Positions 51,001 to 60,238 are shown, numbered from the stretch's first letter. The stretch: 64,000 bases of DNA from Saccharicrinis sp963665705 (GCA_963665705.1 OY762448.1:310001-374000), one strand, 5' to 3'. The notes: generated by a model from the sequence alone, not told the origin. Translations and numbers: made by a program.

Positions 51001-52445
51001 AGATTACTATTAAACATAAGTAAGCGACCTTCTTTTGTGCCTATTAATATGTTTTGGTTGGCAAGTTGAAATATCGATCTTACATTATTAGATAATGAGG
51101 AACTTAGTATATCTGTTACTCTAAAGGATTTAAATTCATTATTTGAAAATGATATCTTTTCCAAACCATGGGATCTTGTACTCATCCATAAATTTCCTTG
51201 ATGATCAAATAATGCAGTATGCAATATATTTGAAAACTTTTTATTTGGATCAAAGGCTTTGTTGTAAAAAGCTTCTAAGCTGTCTGTGTTTTTATTATAT
51301 ATAGAAAATCCGCCTCCTTTGGGGTGGATCCAGATATTATTATCCTTATCTTTTAAAATAAAAGGTTGCGGGGGATGATTATAAACTGTTCTATCATCAA
51401 TATCAACATTAAAGTGTTTTAATTGGTTTGTAGATAAGTTGATTTTATAAATTCCTATTTCATTGTTAGTAAACCATATTTGCGTACTATCAACAGGATA
51501 TATAAAATCAATCTGATTGTTATTTAGTCCTTTTGTATTGAATTTATTGATGTATTTAATATAGCTGGTATTTGTGTTGTAGATAAACATACCATCTGAC
51601 TCAGACAGTATTGCAATATGTGATTCATCTATCCTTTTTATTTCTCTGATATTTGATTTGATATTCAGATTGAGCTCAGAAAAGATTCTTGAATCCTTAT
51701 CATAAGTCCAGATTTTTCCTTTGGAAGATCCAAACCATATTTTTTGGGGGGATTCATAAAGGGTAAAGAAAGGTTTGTTAAGCGCAGTTTTATCAGTAGT
51801 GTTATTTAAAATGCTTTGTATTTCAGAATCTGAATTTGCAGGAATTAGTAAAAGTCCATTATTTGTAAGTATCCAGCTGTTATGATTTGCATCTTCATGG
51901 ACAGAATAAATATTTTTACTTTTCATTAATTTATTATTTGATTCAAATTTTTCAATTGAAAAATTTGAATCCTTAATGCAAATGAGGTTTTTATTATTTA
52001 ATATTAGCCATACTTTTCCTGATGGAGTAGTGAAAACTTTTGTTGAGTATACTTCGTTTATGTCTGAATTATTTTCCGAAGGTAAAGACCAGTATTTGTC
52101 GCGGCTGGTATCAAAGCAATATACATCATTTAAAGAATTTAACCACAGTCTGCCATATTTATCTTCTGTGATTTTATCTATTCGGTTTGATTTTGCTGTG
52201 GAATTTGAATTACTTAATTTAAATGTTTCAAAGTCGTAACCATTATACCGTATAAGTCCATTAAATGTTCCCAGCCATATATATCCTTTATGGTCTTGAA
52301 ATATTTCATTTATTGTTGATTGAGATAGTCCATCTTTATCAGAATAGTGTTCAAAATTACACTGATTAAAAGCATTAGTATATATAGGTAAGCTTAATAA
52401 ATAAACAGTAGCGATGATGATTTTTCTCAAACCATTAAGAGACAT
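48066..52445 (-). CDS. Hybrid two-component system (HTCS) regulator
   Basis: A 1459 aa sensor-regulator of the type that controls polysaccharide loci in Bacteroidota. A signal peptide is followed by two seven-bladed Reg_prop propellers (~30-800; IFQDHKGYIWLGTFNGLIRYNG type repeats) and a Y_Y_Y domain (~815-885). A membrane helix (~900-925), HisKA (His near 952 in DVSHEIRTPLTM), HATPase_c (~1065-1160), a receiver (acceptor Asp near 1258 in FIISDIMMPEKNG) and an AraC-type HTH (~1365-1459; GFSDLKYFGKCFKNKYGMTPGNYRK) complete the chain. It diverges from the GH95 gene, a likely target. The ligand is probably an oligosaccharide (inference). Confidence 0.94.
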   Translation of the reverse strand: MSLNGLRKIIIATVYLLSLPIYTNAFNQCNFEHYSDKDGLSQSTINEIFQDHKGYIWLGTFNGLIRYNGYDFETFKLSNSNSTAKSNRIDKITEDKYGRLWLNSLNDVYCFDTSRDKYWSLPSENNSDINEVYSTKVFTTPSGKVWLILNNKNLICIKDSNFSIEKFESNNKLMKSKNIYSVHEDANHNSWILTNNGLLLIPANSDSEIQSILNNTTDKTALNKPFFTLYESPQKIWFGSSKGKIWTYDKDSRIFSELNLNIKSNIREIKRIDESHIAILSESDGMFIYNTNTSYIKYINKFNTKGLNNNQIDFIYPVDSTQIWFTNNEIGIYKINLSTNQLKHFNVDIDDRTVYNHPPQPFILKDKDNNIWIHPKGGGFSIYNKNTDSLEAFYNKAFDPNKKFSNILHTALFDHQGNLWMSTRSHGLEKISFSNNEFKSFRVTDILSSSLSNNVRSIFQLANQNILIGTKEGRLLMFNSNLEYITAISDKGINSDNTLWPSAIYCIKEDDEGKIWIGTRGNGIYVLKPNKDSISYKVQNFVHDRTNPFSISNNNVYSIVEDANKNIWCATLGGGINLIQYNQEGKYRFINSLNKLKNFPAINCNRVRCMAIGKNNVLYAGTSNGLLTWKADFNSPESIIFNHYTSNSFNTKNLSNNEIMGILLSKNKEIFIATYGGGLNKLKRAPKGNINGFQSYNNENILASDGLLSLVDDKHGNIWMSTENNLIRFNPDNELFENFHEVGQKTFSESTSLRLNNNSLLFGFSNGLISFYPDSVLSDTLKSNIVFTNFQLFNKNVRHTEDSPLLGNIDDIKRIELRHNQNFFNIQFSTLDYQNTKQIEYAYKLEGFDKEWYYTQKQRIANYTNIPKGTYIFKVKSTNGRGTWMNNEHTLNITVKPSFWETPLAYILYFSLFLFLFFILQKYILTIYRLKSDIKVQKEISDMKLKFFTDVSHEIRTPLTMITSPIEFLINDKKTPQDIRNQLKFISQGTNRLLKLVNQILDFRKIQDKHLKVSKINLGHFTEKICLDFMELAEEKGFDFSFKDISGNIDLWADQDALDKIIMNLLSNAFKYCSKGDSIKVVVQQTDKYAILKITDSGPGISKTKQKDLFKRFSSFNDDSSKPSTGIGLSIIKEIAEKHSALVSVESETGKGSSFTISFLNGKNHYDDNVEIIVDNTEKEDEVKLSQAKLESDAYSQKQNTPKEKYSILIVEDDNELRQFIKTILEQDYAVIESDNGMDGLEKAKSQSPDFIISDIMMPEKNGIELLKDIRKNTATSHIPVILLTAKSNIESKLEGLTYGADDYITKPFSVAYMKARITNLIKQREHLHNIFRDHIKINEENTEVKQNLIAPADELLMQKVMNHIEKNLDNNELSVENLAKSVGLSRSTFFNKIKSLTGMPPVEFIRDLRLSKAAHLIKTEQFLIKEICYMTGFSDLKYFGKCFKNKYGMTPGNYRKSS

Positions 52446-52564
52446 AAATAATTAATTATAAGTTTCTGACTAAGTTACTCGTTATTGAGATTATAATAAA
52501 ATAGATGAACGTGTTTTAGCAATATGGCCAATTAATTTAGTAGAATAACCCCTAAGCAAATTAT

Positions 52565-52750
52565 CGTGGAAGGGAGGTGTTAAAATGTCTCCTGTGTTTA
52601 AGTAAAATGTCCCATTTGTATCTGTAACGAGATTGTAATTTTACTACCATATGATTTAAGAATAAATTATATGAGGACAGCATGTCTAAAGTATTGAGAT
52701 TCATAAGTGAAAATTTAGTGGGGATTAGCCCAAACAAAAAAATATATGAA
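52565..52750 (+). mobile_element. Possible remnant of an IS21-like element upstream of GH95
   Basis: Two copies of AAAATGTC(C/T)C lie ~28 bp apart (about 52581 and 52608), resembling the repeated termini of IS21-type elements. They are followed by an ATG frame (52682) reading MSKVLRFISENLVGISPN, similar in flavour to IstA N-termini with an internal deletion. That frame runs in phase into the GH95 gene. The family call is from memory of the general pattern and is uncertain. The other bases of the 305 bp gap (52446-52750) show nothing recognisable. Confidence 0.35.
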
Positions 52751-55225
52751 ATGAAGAAACTATTCTTTTTAATAGGATTTTTTACCATGTTAATGTCTTG
52801 TTCAAAGCAAGGGGAAGACAAAACAAATTTGCTTAAACTTTGGTATGCAGCACCTGCATCAGCATGGGAAGAAGCATTACCAATAGGGAATGGTCGTTTA
52901 GGAGCTATGGTGTTTGGTACAGTTGATACTGAACATTTACAATTAAATGAAGAAACTGTTTGGGCAGGAGGGCCGGGCAATAATCTTCCGAAAGGATTTA
53001 AGAAAGTATTACCCAAGGTAAGAAAGCTTATTTTTGAAGGTAAATATAAGGAAGCCGAGGAGCTAACAATGAAAGTAATTCCTCGTCATGCTCCGGAATG
53101 GAACAATTATGGCATGCCTTACCAAACAGTGGGAGATTTGTATATACAATTTCCAGGGCATGAAAAATACAGCCATTATAATCGTGAACTTGATATTAAA
53201 AATGCACTAAGTGCTACTTCGTACGAAGTTAATGGAGTTACTTTTAATAGAGAATATTTTATTTCGGCTCCTGCTCAGGTAATGGTTATTAGGCTTACAG
53301 CTAGTAAAAAAGGACAGATTACTTGTAATTTAAAAGCAGATTCACCTCATTCAACATATGATGTTTCTACTACGAATAATACTTTGATTCTTTCTGGAAA
53401 AAGTGAGGATGTTGATAATAAGAAAGGGCAGGTTCGTTTTCATACTTCAGTAAGGCCGGTTTTATCAGGGGGAGTATTGATTTCGGGAGAAGATAATTTA
53501 GAGATTAAGAATGCAGATACGGTTACCATGTTTGTGTCAATAGGTACAAACTTTAAAAACTATGAAGATGTTAGTGGTGATGAAATTAAAGTAGCTGATA
53601 ATTATTTAGCTAAAGCTGTTGATAATACTTATGATGACTTGAAAAGTTCACATATCCAGGATTATAGAAGATATTTCGACAGAGTAGAACTCGACCTTGG
53701 TCAAACGGATTCGATTAAAAACTCTACTGATATCAGAATTAAAGATTTTAATAAGGGTTATGATCCACAATTAGTGTCCTTGTACTTTCAGTTTGGTCGA
53801 TATTTGCTGATTTCATCTTCTCGACCAGGAACTCAGCCTGCTAATCTTCAGGGTATATGGAATTATCAAAATAACCCACCTTGGGATAGTAAATACACGG
53901 TAAATATTAATACCGAGATGAACTATTGGCCTGCCGAAGTAACAAACTTGCAGGAAATGCATCAGCCACTTTTTGCCATGCTAAAAGATTTATCAGTTGT
54001 AGGAAAAGAAACAGCAAGCGAAATGTATGGAGCTAAAGGTTGGGCAATGCATCATAATACTGATTTATGGAGAATTACCGGACCGGTTGATGGTGCTTTT
54101 TACGGAATGTGGCCTATGGGTGGAGCTTGGCTGAGTCAGCATTTATGGCAACATTATCTATTTACCGGAGATAAGGACTTTTTAAAAGATATATATCCTA
54201 TTTTAAAAGGTGCAGCCATGTATTATGTTGATGTACTTCAGGAAGAACCAGAACATGGATGGATGGTAGTAGCTCCTTGTATGTCTCCAGAAAACAGACA
54301 TAAATATAAAACCTCTATGGCAGCAGGTAATACTATGGATAATCAATTAATGTTTGATGTATTTTCAAATCTAATGAAGTCTTCAGATATTTTGGGTGTA
54401 GATAAAGATTTTGCTCAGGAAGTGGAGCACATGTTTAAGAAGTTACCTCCAATGCAAATTGGTCAACATGCTCAATTACAGGAATGGTTGCACGATTGGG
54501 ATCGTACAAATGACCATCATCGTCATGTTTCACACTTATATGGGTTGTTTCCCGGAAGTCAGATTTCTCCATTTTATAATCCAGAGTTATTTGAAGCAGC
54601 TAAAAACTCACTGGTATACCGAGGTGATAAATCAACAGGATGGTCAATGGGATGGAAGGTTAATTTATGGGCTCGTTTATTAGATGGAAACAGAGCTTTT
54701 AAATTGATTAAAGATCAGTTGAATCCTGCACCAATACAAAAGAAAGGTGAGCATGGAGGAACTTATCCAAATTTATTTGATGCACATCCTCCATTCCAAA
54801 TTGATGGTAATTTTGGTTGTACTTCAGGTGTAGCGCAAATGTTAGTACAATCATACGATGGTGATATTTATTTATTACCTGCACTACCGGATGAGTGGGA
54901 AAAAGGTGCTGTGAAAGGACTAAAAACAAGAGGTGGTTTTACCATTGATATGGTATGGGAAAACTGGAAAGTAAAAGAGTTAGTGGTTTATTCTACTATA
55001 GGTGGAAATTGTAGATTAAGGTTGGCTAATGATTTAAAGGGTGATGTTGAATTAAAAGCAGTAGAAGAAGGAGCTCAAAATCCTAATCCTTTATTTTACA
55101 GAACATCAATAAAAAATCCTTTAGTAAGTGAAAAAGCTACAATTCATTCACTTCAATTACCAGAAACTTCGTTATTTGAATTTGATACAGAGAAAGGTGG
55201 GGTTTACACATTTAAAGCAATATAG
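52751..55225 (+). CDS. GH95 alpha-L-fucosidase/galactosidase family lipoprotein
   Basis: An ~824 aa glycosidase when started at 52751, where MKKLFFLIGFF leads to a lipobox (TMLMSC); the longer frame from 52682 would hide the signal. GH95 inverting enzymes remove alpha-1,2-fucose or alpha-L-galactose. The N-terminal beta-sandwich begins LWYAAPASAWEEALPIGNGRLGAMVFG, diagnostic for the family. The (alpha/alpha)6 barrel shows NINTEMNYWPAE (water-activating Asn pair), MSPENRH (general acid Glu) and FQIDGNFGCTSG (catalytic Asp). It diverges from the HTCS regulator and probably responds to it. No SusC/SusD pair is visible. Confidence 0.92.
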   Translation: MKKLFFLIGFFTMLMSCSKQGEDKTNLLKLWYAAPASAWEEALPIGNGRLGAMVFGTVDTEHLQLNEETVWAGGPGNNLPKGFKKVLPKVRKLIFEGKYKEAEELTMKVIPRHAPEWNNYGMPYQTVGDLYIQFPGHEKYSHYNRELDIKNALSATSYEVNGVTFNREYFISAPAQVMVIRLTASKKGQITCNLKADSPHSTYDVSTTNNTLILSGKSEDVDNKKGQVRFHTSVRPVLSGGVLISGEDNLEIKNADTVTMFVSIGTNFKNYEDVSGDEIKVADNYLAKAVDNTYDDLKSSHIQDYRRYFDRVELDLGQTDSIKNSTDIRIKDFNKGYDPQLVSLYFQFGRYLLISSSRPGTQPANLQGIWNYQNNPPWDSKYTVNINTEMNYWPAEVTNLQEMHQPLFAMLKDLSVVGKETASEMYGAKGWAMHHNTDLWRITGPVDGAFYGMWPMGGAWLSQHLWQHYLFTGDKDFLKDIYPILKGAAMYYVDVLQEEPEHGWMVVAPCMSPENRHKYKTSMAAGNTMDNQLMFDVFSNLMKSSDILGVDKDFAQEVEHMFKKLPPMQIGQHAQLQEWLHDWDRTNDHHRHVSHLYGLFPGSQISPFYNPELFEAAKNSLVYRGDKSTGWSMGWKVNLWARLLDGNRAFKLIKDQLNPAPIQKKGEHGGTYPNLFDAHPPFQIDGNFGCTSGVAQMLVQSYDGDIYLLPALPDEWEKGAVKGLKTRGGFTIDMVWENWKVKELVVYSTIGGNCRLRLANDLKGDVELKAVEEGAQNPNPLFYRTSIKNPLVSEKATIHSLQLPETSLFEFDTEKGGVYTFKAI

Positions 55226-55291
55226 AATATTTTTTCAGTCGAAAACTATTGTAACAGAATAGGTGAATTATTGCCTCCTCTTATAAAATAT

Positions 55292-55332
55292 AAGCCCCAA
55301 TTTTTACTTGTAATATGTAAAGAATGGGGCTT
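55292..55332. terminator. Hairpin terminator between convergent GH95 and GH5 genes
   Basis: AAGCCCCA (55292-55299) pairs with TGGGGCTT (55325-55332) across a 25 nt AT-rich loop that can pair further. T-rich sequence follows on both strands, so it can serve both genes. Confidence 0.65.
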
Positions 55333-55466
55333 CTATATTTTAAATCTGAATTCCAAAATTTTCTGTCGAATTCTGGTTGTTAGATTAATATCTGAATGCA
55401 TTAGTGCTTTTTTTGCAGTGCTAAAATTATCTATAAACGTTACGTACCAAACATCATCTATTCAGC

Positions 55467-56843
55467 CTATGGTGTTACATTAACTATGGTGTTGGCAATA
55501 TCCGGAAATATCCATTCATAATCATTTCGGTTAATTATTCCAAAATTATCTGCAGAACCATTATCCCACCAAATCGGACATATGCCCCTGCTTATACATC
55601 CATTGGCAAAGTATGCTGCATGCCTCACTCTATCCTCCGGGTTATTGCGATTCAAACTGCCCCATTCTCCCATCACTACTGCTATTCCGTTTGCAATAAA
55701 CTTTTGGTACACTCTGTCTAATTCCGTATCCATAGCTTGTTTTTCTAATTCCGTTCCCCATTCAGTAACAAAGTTGCTAGTAGCAAGAGCAAAATTATAT
55801 GGAAAATAATTATGCACCGAAACAATAAGATTTGAAGAAGATGGTAACTCTAAAGCATCTATAGCTACTTGAGACGATGATGCTGCATAAGGTGATATTA
55901 AAATGTAACGTTGAGCATTATTGCCTCCTGTTGACCTAATAGCATCAACGTTAACCTGGTGGTATTGATTTATACAATCTCTGCCTTCCGCAGTTCCTCC
56001 GGTCCATTCTGCAGAAGAGTCTATTAAGCGCGGTTCATTTAAACTCTCAAATATCAGTTGTTCATCATAATCTTTAAAACGGGTTGCTATTTGAGTCCAA
56101 GCTTTGCTTAGCTGGTCTTTAACAACCTCAACATAATCATAAGATGGAATGATCCACTCTTCATCGTGATGAATATTTATAATTACATACATGCCGTTAT
56201 CCAAGCCATAATTCACCACTTCTTCAACCCTGTCAAGCCATTCAGACTCTATTATATAATCAGGAGCGCTTCCCATATGATATTGCCAGGTAACAGGAAC
56301 CCGTAGCGTTTTAAACCCCTTATTACGTATAGCATCAATCAACTCTTTAGTGGCTTTGGGATTTCCCCAGACTGTCTCGTCTTCACTCTTTGTATCCAGA
56401 GTGTTCCCAAGATTCCATCCAACGCCCATATCGGAAACAAAAAGCATGGCATTTCCATCAATAATGGGAGCATCTTTTGTCTTAAATGATATCTCAACAG
56501 ATTCCTCTAAAGGAATATTAAAAGTATTGATAACAGCTCCTTGGGGAATAACAATAGAATAATCGGTACCATATTCCAGATCAATAGTGAAGATTAATTT
56601 AGTGAAGTCGGACGCTACAGAGGCAGCCTCGTTATTTATTGTAATACCGTGATTGAGGGCAAGGGAAATAACTTCATCAAATATAATTTCAATTTCTGAT
56701 GAAGGGTTTACATCTACAGCATTATTTTCCGGGATACTTGATTTAAAAACCGGAGCAGTATGCTCAATATTGTCTGATTTTGAACATGATGCACACGTAA
56801 AAATCATCAATCCTATAGTGATAATATTTTTTATACTTTTCAT
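55467..56843 (-). CDS. GH5 endoglucanase-like lipoprotein with N-terminal SbsA Ig-like domain
   Basis: A 458 aa glycoside hydrolase. The lipoprotein signal ends CASCSKSD. Residues ~30-130 are a Big_5/SbsA Ig-like domain (PVFKSSIPENNAVDVNPSSEI). The GH5 barrel follows, with GVGWNLGNTLD at its start, the acid/base Glu in FESLNEPR, and the nucleophile Glu in VVMGEWGSLNR. LVSVHNYFPYNF and PIWWDNGS are also typical. The pattern suggests beta-1,4-glucan, xyloglucan or mannan activity (GH5_4-like), but the subfamily is not certain. It converges on GH95, and a feruloyl/acetyl-esterase-like gene follows upstream on the same strand. Confidence 0.9.
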   Translation of the reverse strand: MKSIKNIITIGLMIFTCASCSKSDNIEHTAPVFKSSIPENNAVDVNPSSEIEIIFDEVISLALNHGITINNEAASVASDFTKLIFTIDLEYGTDYSIVIPQGAVINTFNIPLEESVEISFKTKDAPIIDGNAMLFVSDMGVGWNLGNTLDTKSEDETVWGNPKATKELIDAIRNKGFKTLRVPVTWQYHMGSAPDYIIESEWLDRVEEVVNYGLDNGMYVIINIHHDEEWIIPSYDYVEVVKDQLSKAWTQIATRFKDYDEQLIFESLNEPRLIDSSAEWTGGTAEGRDCINQYHQVNVDAIRSTGGNNAQRYILISPYAASSSQVAIDALELPSSSNLIVSVHNYFPYNFALATSNFVTEWGTELEKQAMDTELDRVYQKFIANGIAVVMGEWGSLNRNNPEDRVRHAAYFANGCISRGICPIWWDNGSADNFGIINRNDYEWIFPDIANTIVNVTP

Positions 56844-57028
56844 TTCCTTTACAATTAATCACTCATGCGTTAAGATATCAATTGCTTGAATATCTATCAA
56901 ATATAATACACAAACAAGCAAATCAAATATACATAAAATAAAGAAGTACTTTTCTTCTCAGCTATCGCATACTAGTGACGGGTATCTATAAAAGGACACA
57001 GGATAAGAAGTAAATGGAAGTATAAAAA

Positions 57029-57068
57029 GTAAAAAGGTTCTGTAGCTTATGAAATACGACAGAACCTT
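57029..57068 (-). terminator. Intrinsic terminator of the esterase gene
   Basis: AAGGTTCTGT (57034-57043) and its exact complement (57059-57068) form a 10 bp stem; the minus strand continues TTTTTACTTTT. It begins ~20 bp past the stop. The remaining gap to the GH5 start (56844-57028) shows no gene. Confidence 0.85.
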
Positions 57069-57089
57069 CTTAATCTTTTAATGTAGCTT

Positions 57090-58028
57090 TTAAATTATAC
57101 CATGCATTTTAAGCCACTCAAGCATTAGTGATTGCCATTGTTTATGCGTTTCTTTCACTTCTCTCATTCCATAACCATGCCCTCCTTTTTCAAAAATATG
57201 GATTTCACTTGCTACTTTGTTATCCTGTAAAGCCTTGAAATATCCTAAACTATTTTGAATAGGTACAGCACCATCATCAGCAGAATGTATCATAAAAGTG
57301 ATAGGTGTATTTTTTGTGATTTGAAGTTCATTGGAATATTGATTAATCATGTCTTCAGATGGTGATTTTCCAATTAAGTTCTCTCTTGATCCTCTGTGAG
57401 TTACTCCATCTTTCATACTGATAACAGGATATACAAGAACAGAAAAATCAGGACGCGCTGAAGTTGTATCTTTTGTTTTATATACTTTTCTGTCAAATTG
57501 TGTAGAAATAGTTGAAGCTAAATGACCTCCGGCTGAAAATCCAATTACACCTATTTTATCCGGATCAAGATTCCATTGTTTTGCGTTGTTTCTAATCATT
57601 CGCATGGCTTGCTGAGCATCTTGTAGTGGTCCAACTTCTTTATGCTCCATAATTTCATCACTAGGCAAGCGATATTTTAATAAAATTCCTGCAATGCCTT
57701 GCTTATTAAGCCATTCTGCTAGTATAAAGCCTTCATGGTCATAGGCCAGACAAGAATATCCTCCTCCGGGACAAATTAATATGGCAGCACCTGTTGCTTT
57801 ATCTTTTTCAGGAAGGAAAACTTTTATGGTAGGATCCGAAACTTTAATATATCTGTTTTCGCGACCTCTGCCATCTATGGGAGATTCTTTGTATTCTTTA
57901 TTCTTAATGGCTCCGGGAACTCCCTTGGGCCAAAGTTTTAACTCTTGTTGTTGTGCATTCATGTTTGAAGTAAGTAAGATTCCTGATAATGAGAATAGGA
58001 AACTTAATAGTATTAATCTTTTAGACAT
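57090..58028 (-). CDS. Secreted alpha/beta-hydrolase (acetyl-esterase/BD-FAE-like)
   Basis: About 312 aa when started at 58028 (MSKRLILLSFLF), which yields a signal peptide ending MNAQ; a longer frame to 58121 would run through the dnaK terminator. The alpha/beta-hydrolase fold shows the oxyanion motif CPGGGYSCLAYDHEG, the nucleophile elbow IGFSAGGHLA (Ser), a late Asp in IHSADDGAVP, and the catalytic His in GGHGYGM. Close relatives de-esterify plant polysaccharides (acetyl or feruloyl groups). The GH5 and GH95 neighbours support a polysaccharide role, but the acyl group is unknown. Confidence 0.86.
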   Translation of the reverse strand: MSKRLILLSFLFSLSGILLTSNMNAQQQELKLWPKGVPGAIKNKEYKESPIDGRGRENRYIKVSDPTIKVFLPEKDKATGAAILICPGGGYSCLAYDHEGFILAEWLNKQGIAGILLKYRLPSDEIMEHKEVGPLQDAQQAMRMIRNNAKQWNLDPDKIGVIGFSAGGHLASTISTQFDRKVYKTKDTTSARPDFSVLVYPVISMKDGVTHRGSRENLIGKSPSEDMINQYSNELQITKNTPITFMIHSADDGAVPIQNSLGYFKALQDNKVASEIHIFEKGGHGYGMREVKETHKQWQSLMLEWLKMHGII

Positions 58029-58080
58029 GTTAAGTTTATTTATGTGGACTTTTAAAGGGAGATAAATATAGCAAATAAAA

Positions 58081-58113
58081 AAGAAAGAGGCTATCCGCTC
58101 AAGGATAGCCTCT
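58081..58113 (-). terminator. Intrinsic terminator of dnaK
   Basis: AGAGGCTATCC (58086-58096) and its exact complement (58103-58113) form an 11 bp stem with a 6 nt loop, followed by CTTTTTT on the minus strand, ~24 bp after the dnaK stop. Confidence 0.92.
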
Positions 58114-58136
58114 CTATACAAACTACATATATTGAA

Positions 58137-60062
58137 TTATTTTACTTCTTCAAAATCTACGTCAGTTACTTCATCATCACCGCCTTTTGCATCACTTCCT
58201 TGAGCTTGTTGACCTCCATTTGCACCTGGTTGAGGTTCTCCTGGTTGTCCTCCTTGAGCCTGACTAGCGTTATACATCTCTTGAGATGCCGCTTGGAATA
58301 CAGTGTTTAACTCAGTAGTTGCAGCATCAATACCTGCTAAATCTTCAGCTTTATGAGCAGCTTTTAATTTTTCAAGAGCAGCTTCAATTGGTGCTTTTTT
58401 GTCAGCTGGTAATTTATCTCCAAACTCTTTTAATTGTTTGTCAGTTTGGAAAATCAAGCTGTCAGCTCCGTTCATCTTATCAATTTTTTCTTTAGCAGAC
58501 TTGTCTGCTTCAGCATTTGCTGCAGCTTCATCTTTCATACGCTTGATTTCATCATCGCTTAATCCAGAAGAAGCCTCGATACGGATACTTTGCTCTTTAC
58601 CAGTTGATTTATCTTTCGCAGTTACGTGTAGGATACCGTTTGCATCAATATCAAATGATACTTCAATTTGAGGTACACCACGTTGTGCTGGTGGAATTCC
58701 ATCTAAGTGGAAACGACCAATTGTTTTATTTTGGTTTGCCATTGGACGCTCACCCTGTATAATGTGAATTTCTACAGATGGTTGATTGTCGGCAGCAGTT
58801 GTAAATGTTTCTGACTTTTTAGTTGGAATTGTAGTGTTAGCTTCAATCAACTTAGTCATTACACCACCCATTGTTTCAATACCTAATGAAAGTGGAGTAA
58901 CATCAAGAAGTAATACATCTTTTACTTCTCCTGTTAATACACCACCTTGAATAGCAGCTCCAACAGCAACAACTTCATCAGGGTTAACTCCTTTAGAAGG
59001 TTCTTTTCCAAAGAAACTTTTTACGATTTCCTGAATAGCAGGAATACGAGTTGAACCTCCGACAAGAATTACTTCATCAATATCAGATGGAGACATTCCT
59101 GCATCTGATAAAGCAGCTTTACATGGCTCTAAAGTAGCCTGGATTAATTTATCAGCTAATTGCTCAAATTGAGCACGGCTTAATGTTTTAACCAAGTGCT
59201 TTGGAATACCATCAACAGGCATAATATATGGTAAGTTGATTTCAGTAGAATTTCCACTTGACAACTCAATTTTTGCTTTTTCAGCAGCATCTTTTAAACG
59301 TTGGTGAGCCATTGCGTCTTTACGCAAGTCAATACCTTCGTCTTTTAAAAATTCGTCAGCTAACCAGTTAATGATTACATCATCAAAGTCATCACCTCCA
59401 AGGTGTGTATCACCGTTAGTAGATTTTACTTCAAATACACCTTCACCTAATTCAAGAACAGAAATATCAAAAGTACCACCACCAAGGTCAAATACTGCGA
59501 TTTTCATATCTCTGTCCATCTTATCTAAACCATAGGCTAAAGATGCAGCAGTTGGCTCGTTGATAATACGTTTAACAGCTAAACCAGCAATTTCACCTGC
59601 TTCTTTAGTTGCCTGACGTTGTGCATCGTTAAAGTAAGCAGGAACTGTAATTACAGCTTCAGTTACTTCTTGTCCAAGATAATCTTCAGCAGTTTTCTTC
59701 ATTTTTTGAAGAATCATTGCTGAAATTTCTTGTGGAGAATATTTTCTGTCGTCAATAATTACACGAGGTGTGTTATTATCTCCTTTAATTACTTCGTAAG
59801 GTACACGAGAAACTTCTTTTGGAATTTCATCAAAGTTATCACCAATAAAACGCTTAATCGAATAAATTGTCTTAGCTGGATTTGTGATAGCCTGACGTTT
59901 TGCAGGATCACCTACTTTTCTTTCGCCACCTTCAACAAATGCAACAATTGAAGGAGTTGTTCTTTTACCTTCGCTATTTGGAATTACAACCGGCTCGCTT
60001 CCTTCCATTACAGAAACACAGGAGTTGGTTGTACCTAAGTCGATTCCAATTATTTTTCCCAT
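58137..60062 (-). CDS. dnaK: Chaperone DnaK (Hsp70)
   Basis: A 641 aa ATP-dependent chaperone. The three Hsp70 signatures are visible: IDLGTTNSCVSV near the start, FDLGGGTFDISVLE (~195), and VILVGGSTRIPAIQ (~335). The substrate-binding domain begins around VTPLSLGIETMGG. The C-terminal lid ends in a Gly/Gln-rich linker (GQPGEPQPGANGGQQ) and an acidic DDEVTDVDFEEVK tail. dnaJ and grpE are not adjacent. The gene is monocistronic, with a strong terminator and a -24/-12-like motif upstream. Confidence 0.98.
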   Translation of the reverse strand: MGKIIGIDLGTTNSCVSVMEGSEPVVIPNSEGKRTTPSIVAFVEGGERKVGDPAKRQAITNPAKTIYSIKRFIGDNFDEIPKEVSRVPYEVIKGDNNTPRVIIDDRKYSPQEISAMILQKMKKTAEDYLGQEVTEAVITVPAYFNDAQRQATKEAGEIAGLAVKRIINEPTAASLAYGLDKMDRDMKIAVFDLGGGTFDISVLELGEGVFEVKSTNGDTHLGGDDFDDVIINWLADEFLKDEGIDLRKDAMAHQRLKDAAEKAKIELSSGNSTEINLPYIMPVDGIPKHLVKTLSRAQFEQLADKLIQATLEPCKAALSDAGMSPSDIDEVILVGGSTRIPAIQEIVKSFFGKEPSKGVNPDEVVAVGAAIQGGVLTGEVKDVLLLDVTPLSLGIETMGGVMTKLIEANTTIPTKKSETFTTAADNQPSVEIHIIQGERPMANQNKTIGRFHLDGIPPAQRGVPQIEVSFDIDANGILHVTAKDKSTGKEQSIRIEASSGLSDDEIKRMKDEAAANAEADKSAKEKIDKMNGADSLIFQTDKQLKEFGDKLPADKKAPIEAALEKLKAAHKAEDLAGIDAATTELNTVFQAASQEMYNASQAQGGQPGEPQPGANGGQQAQGSDAKGGDDEVTDVDFEEVK

Positions 60063-60121
60063 TTTAATATAAAATTTATTTAAGTTCTTAATATTTTCTT
60101 TTTGAATACGTTCTCCTTTAT

Positions 60122-60137
60122 TTCAAATGCTGTGCCA
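60122..60137 (-). promoter_or_regulatory. -24/-12-like promoter motif upstream of dnaK
   Basis: The minus strand reads TGGCAC, five bases, TTGAA, about 60-75 bp before the dnaK start. It shares TGGCACAnCATnTGAA with the nifH upstream motif at 24085-24099. Sigma-54-like spacing holds, but the -12 box has GA in place of GC. Confidence 0.45.
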
Positions 60138-60238
60138 TGCAATAAAATTGGCATATTGGTGAAATATTGACACGAGATGCTTTTGTTTCATGAATGCGTT
60201 GTCATGTTTTTGTGACAAAAAGGCATTTTTTATTTTAA

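Noticed and set aside
55271..55483. 70-codon plus-strand frame between GH95 and GH5
   Set aside because: It starts in the terminator zone, overlaps the GH5 end, and has no recognisable motif; I do not support it as a gene.
58029..58121. Upstream extension of the esterase gene
   Set aside because: It would run through the dnaK terminator and put a charged leader before the signal peptide.
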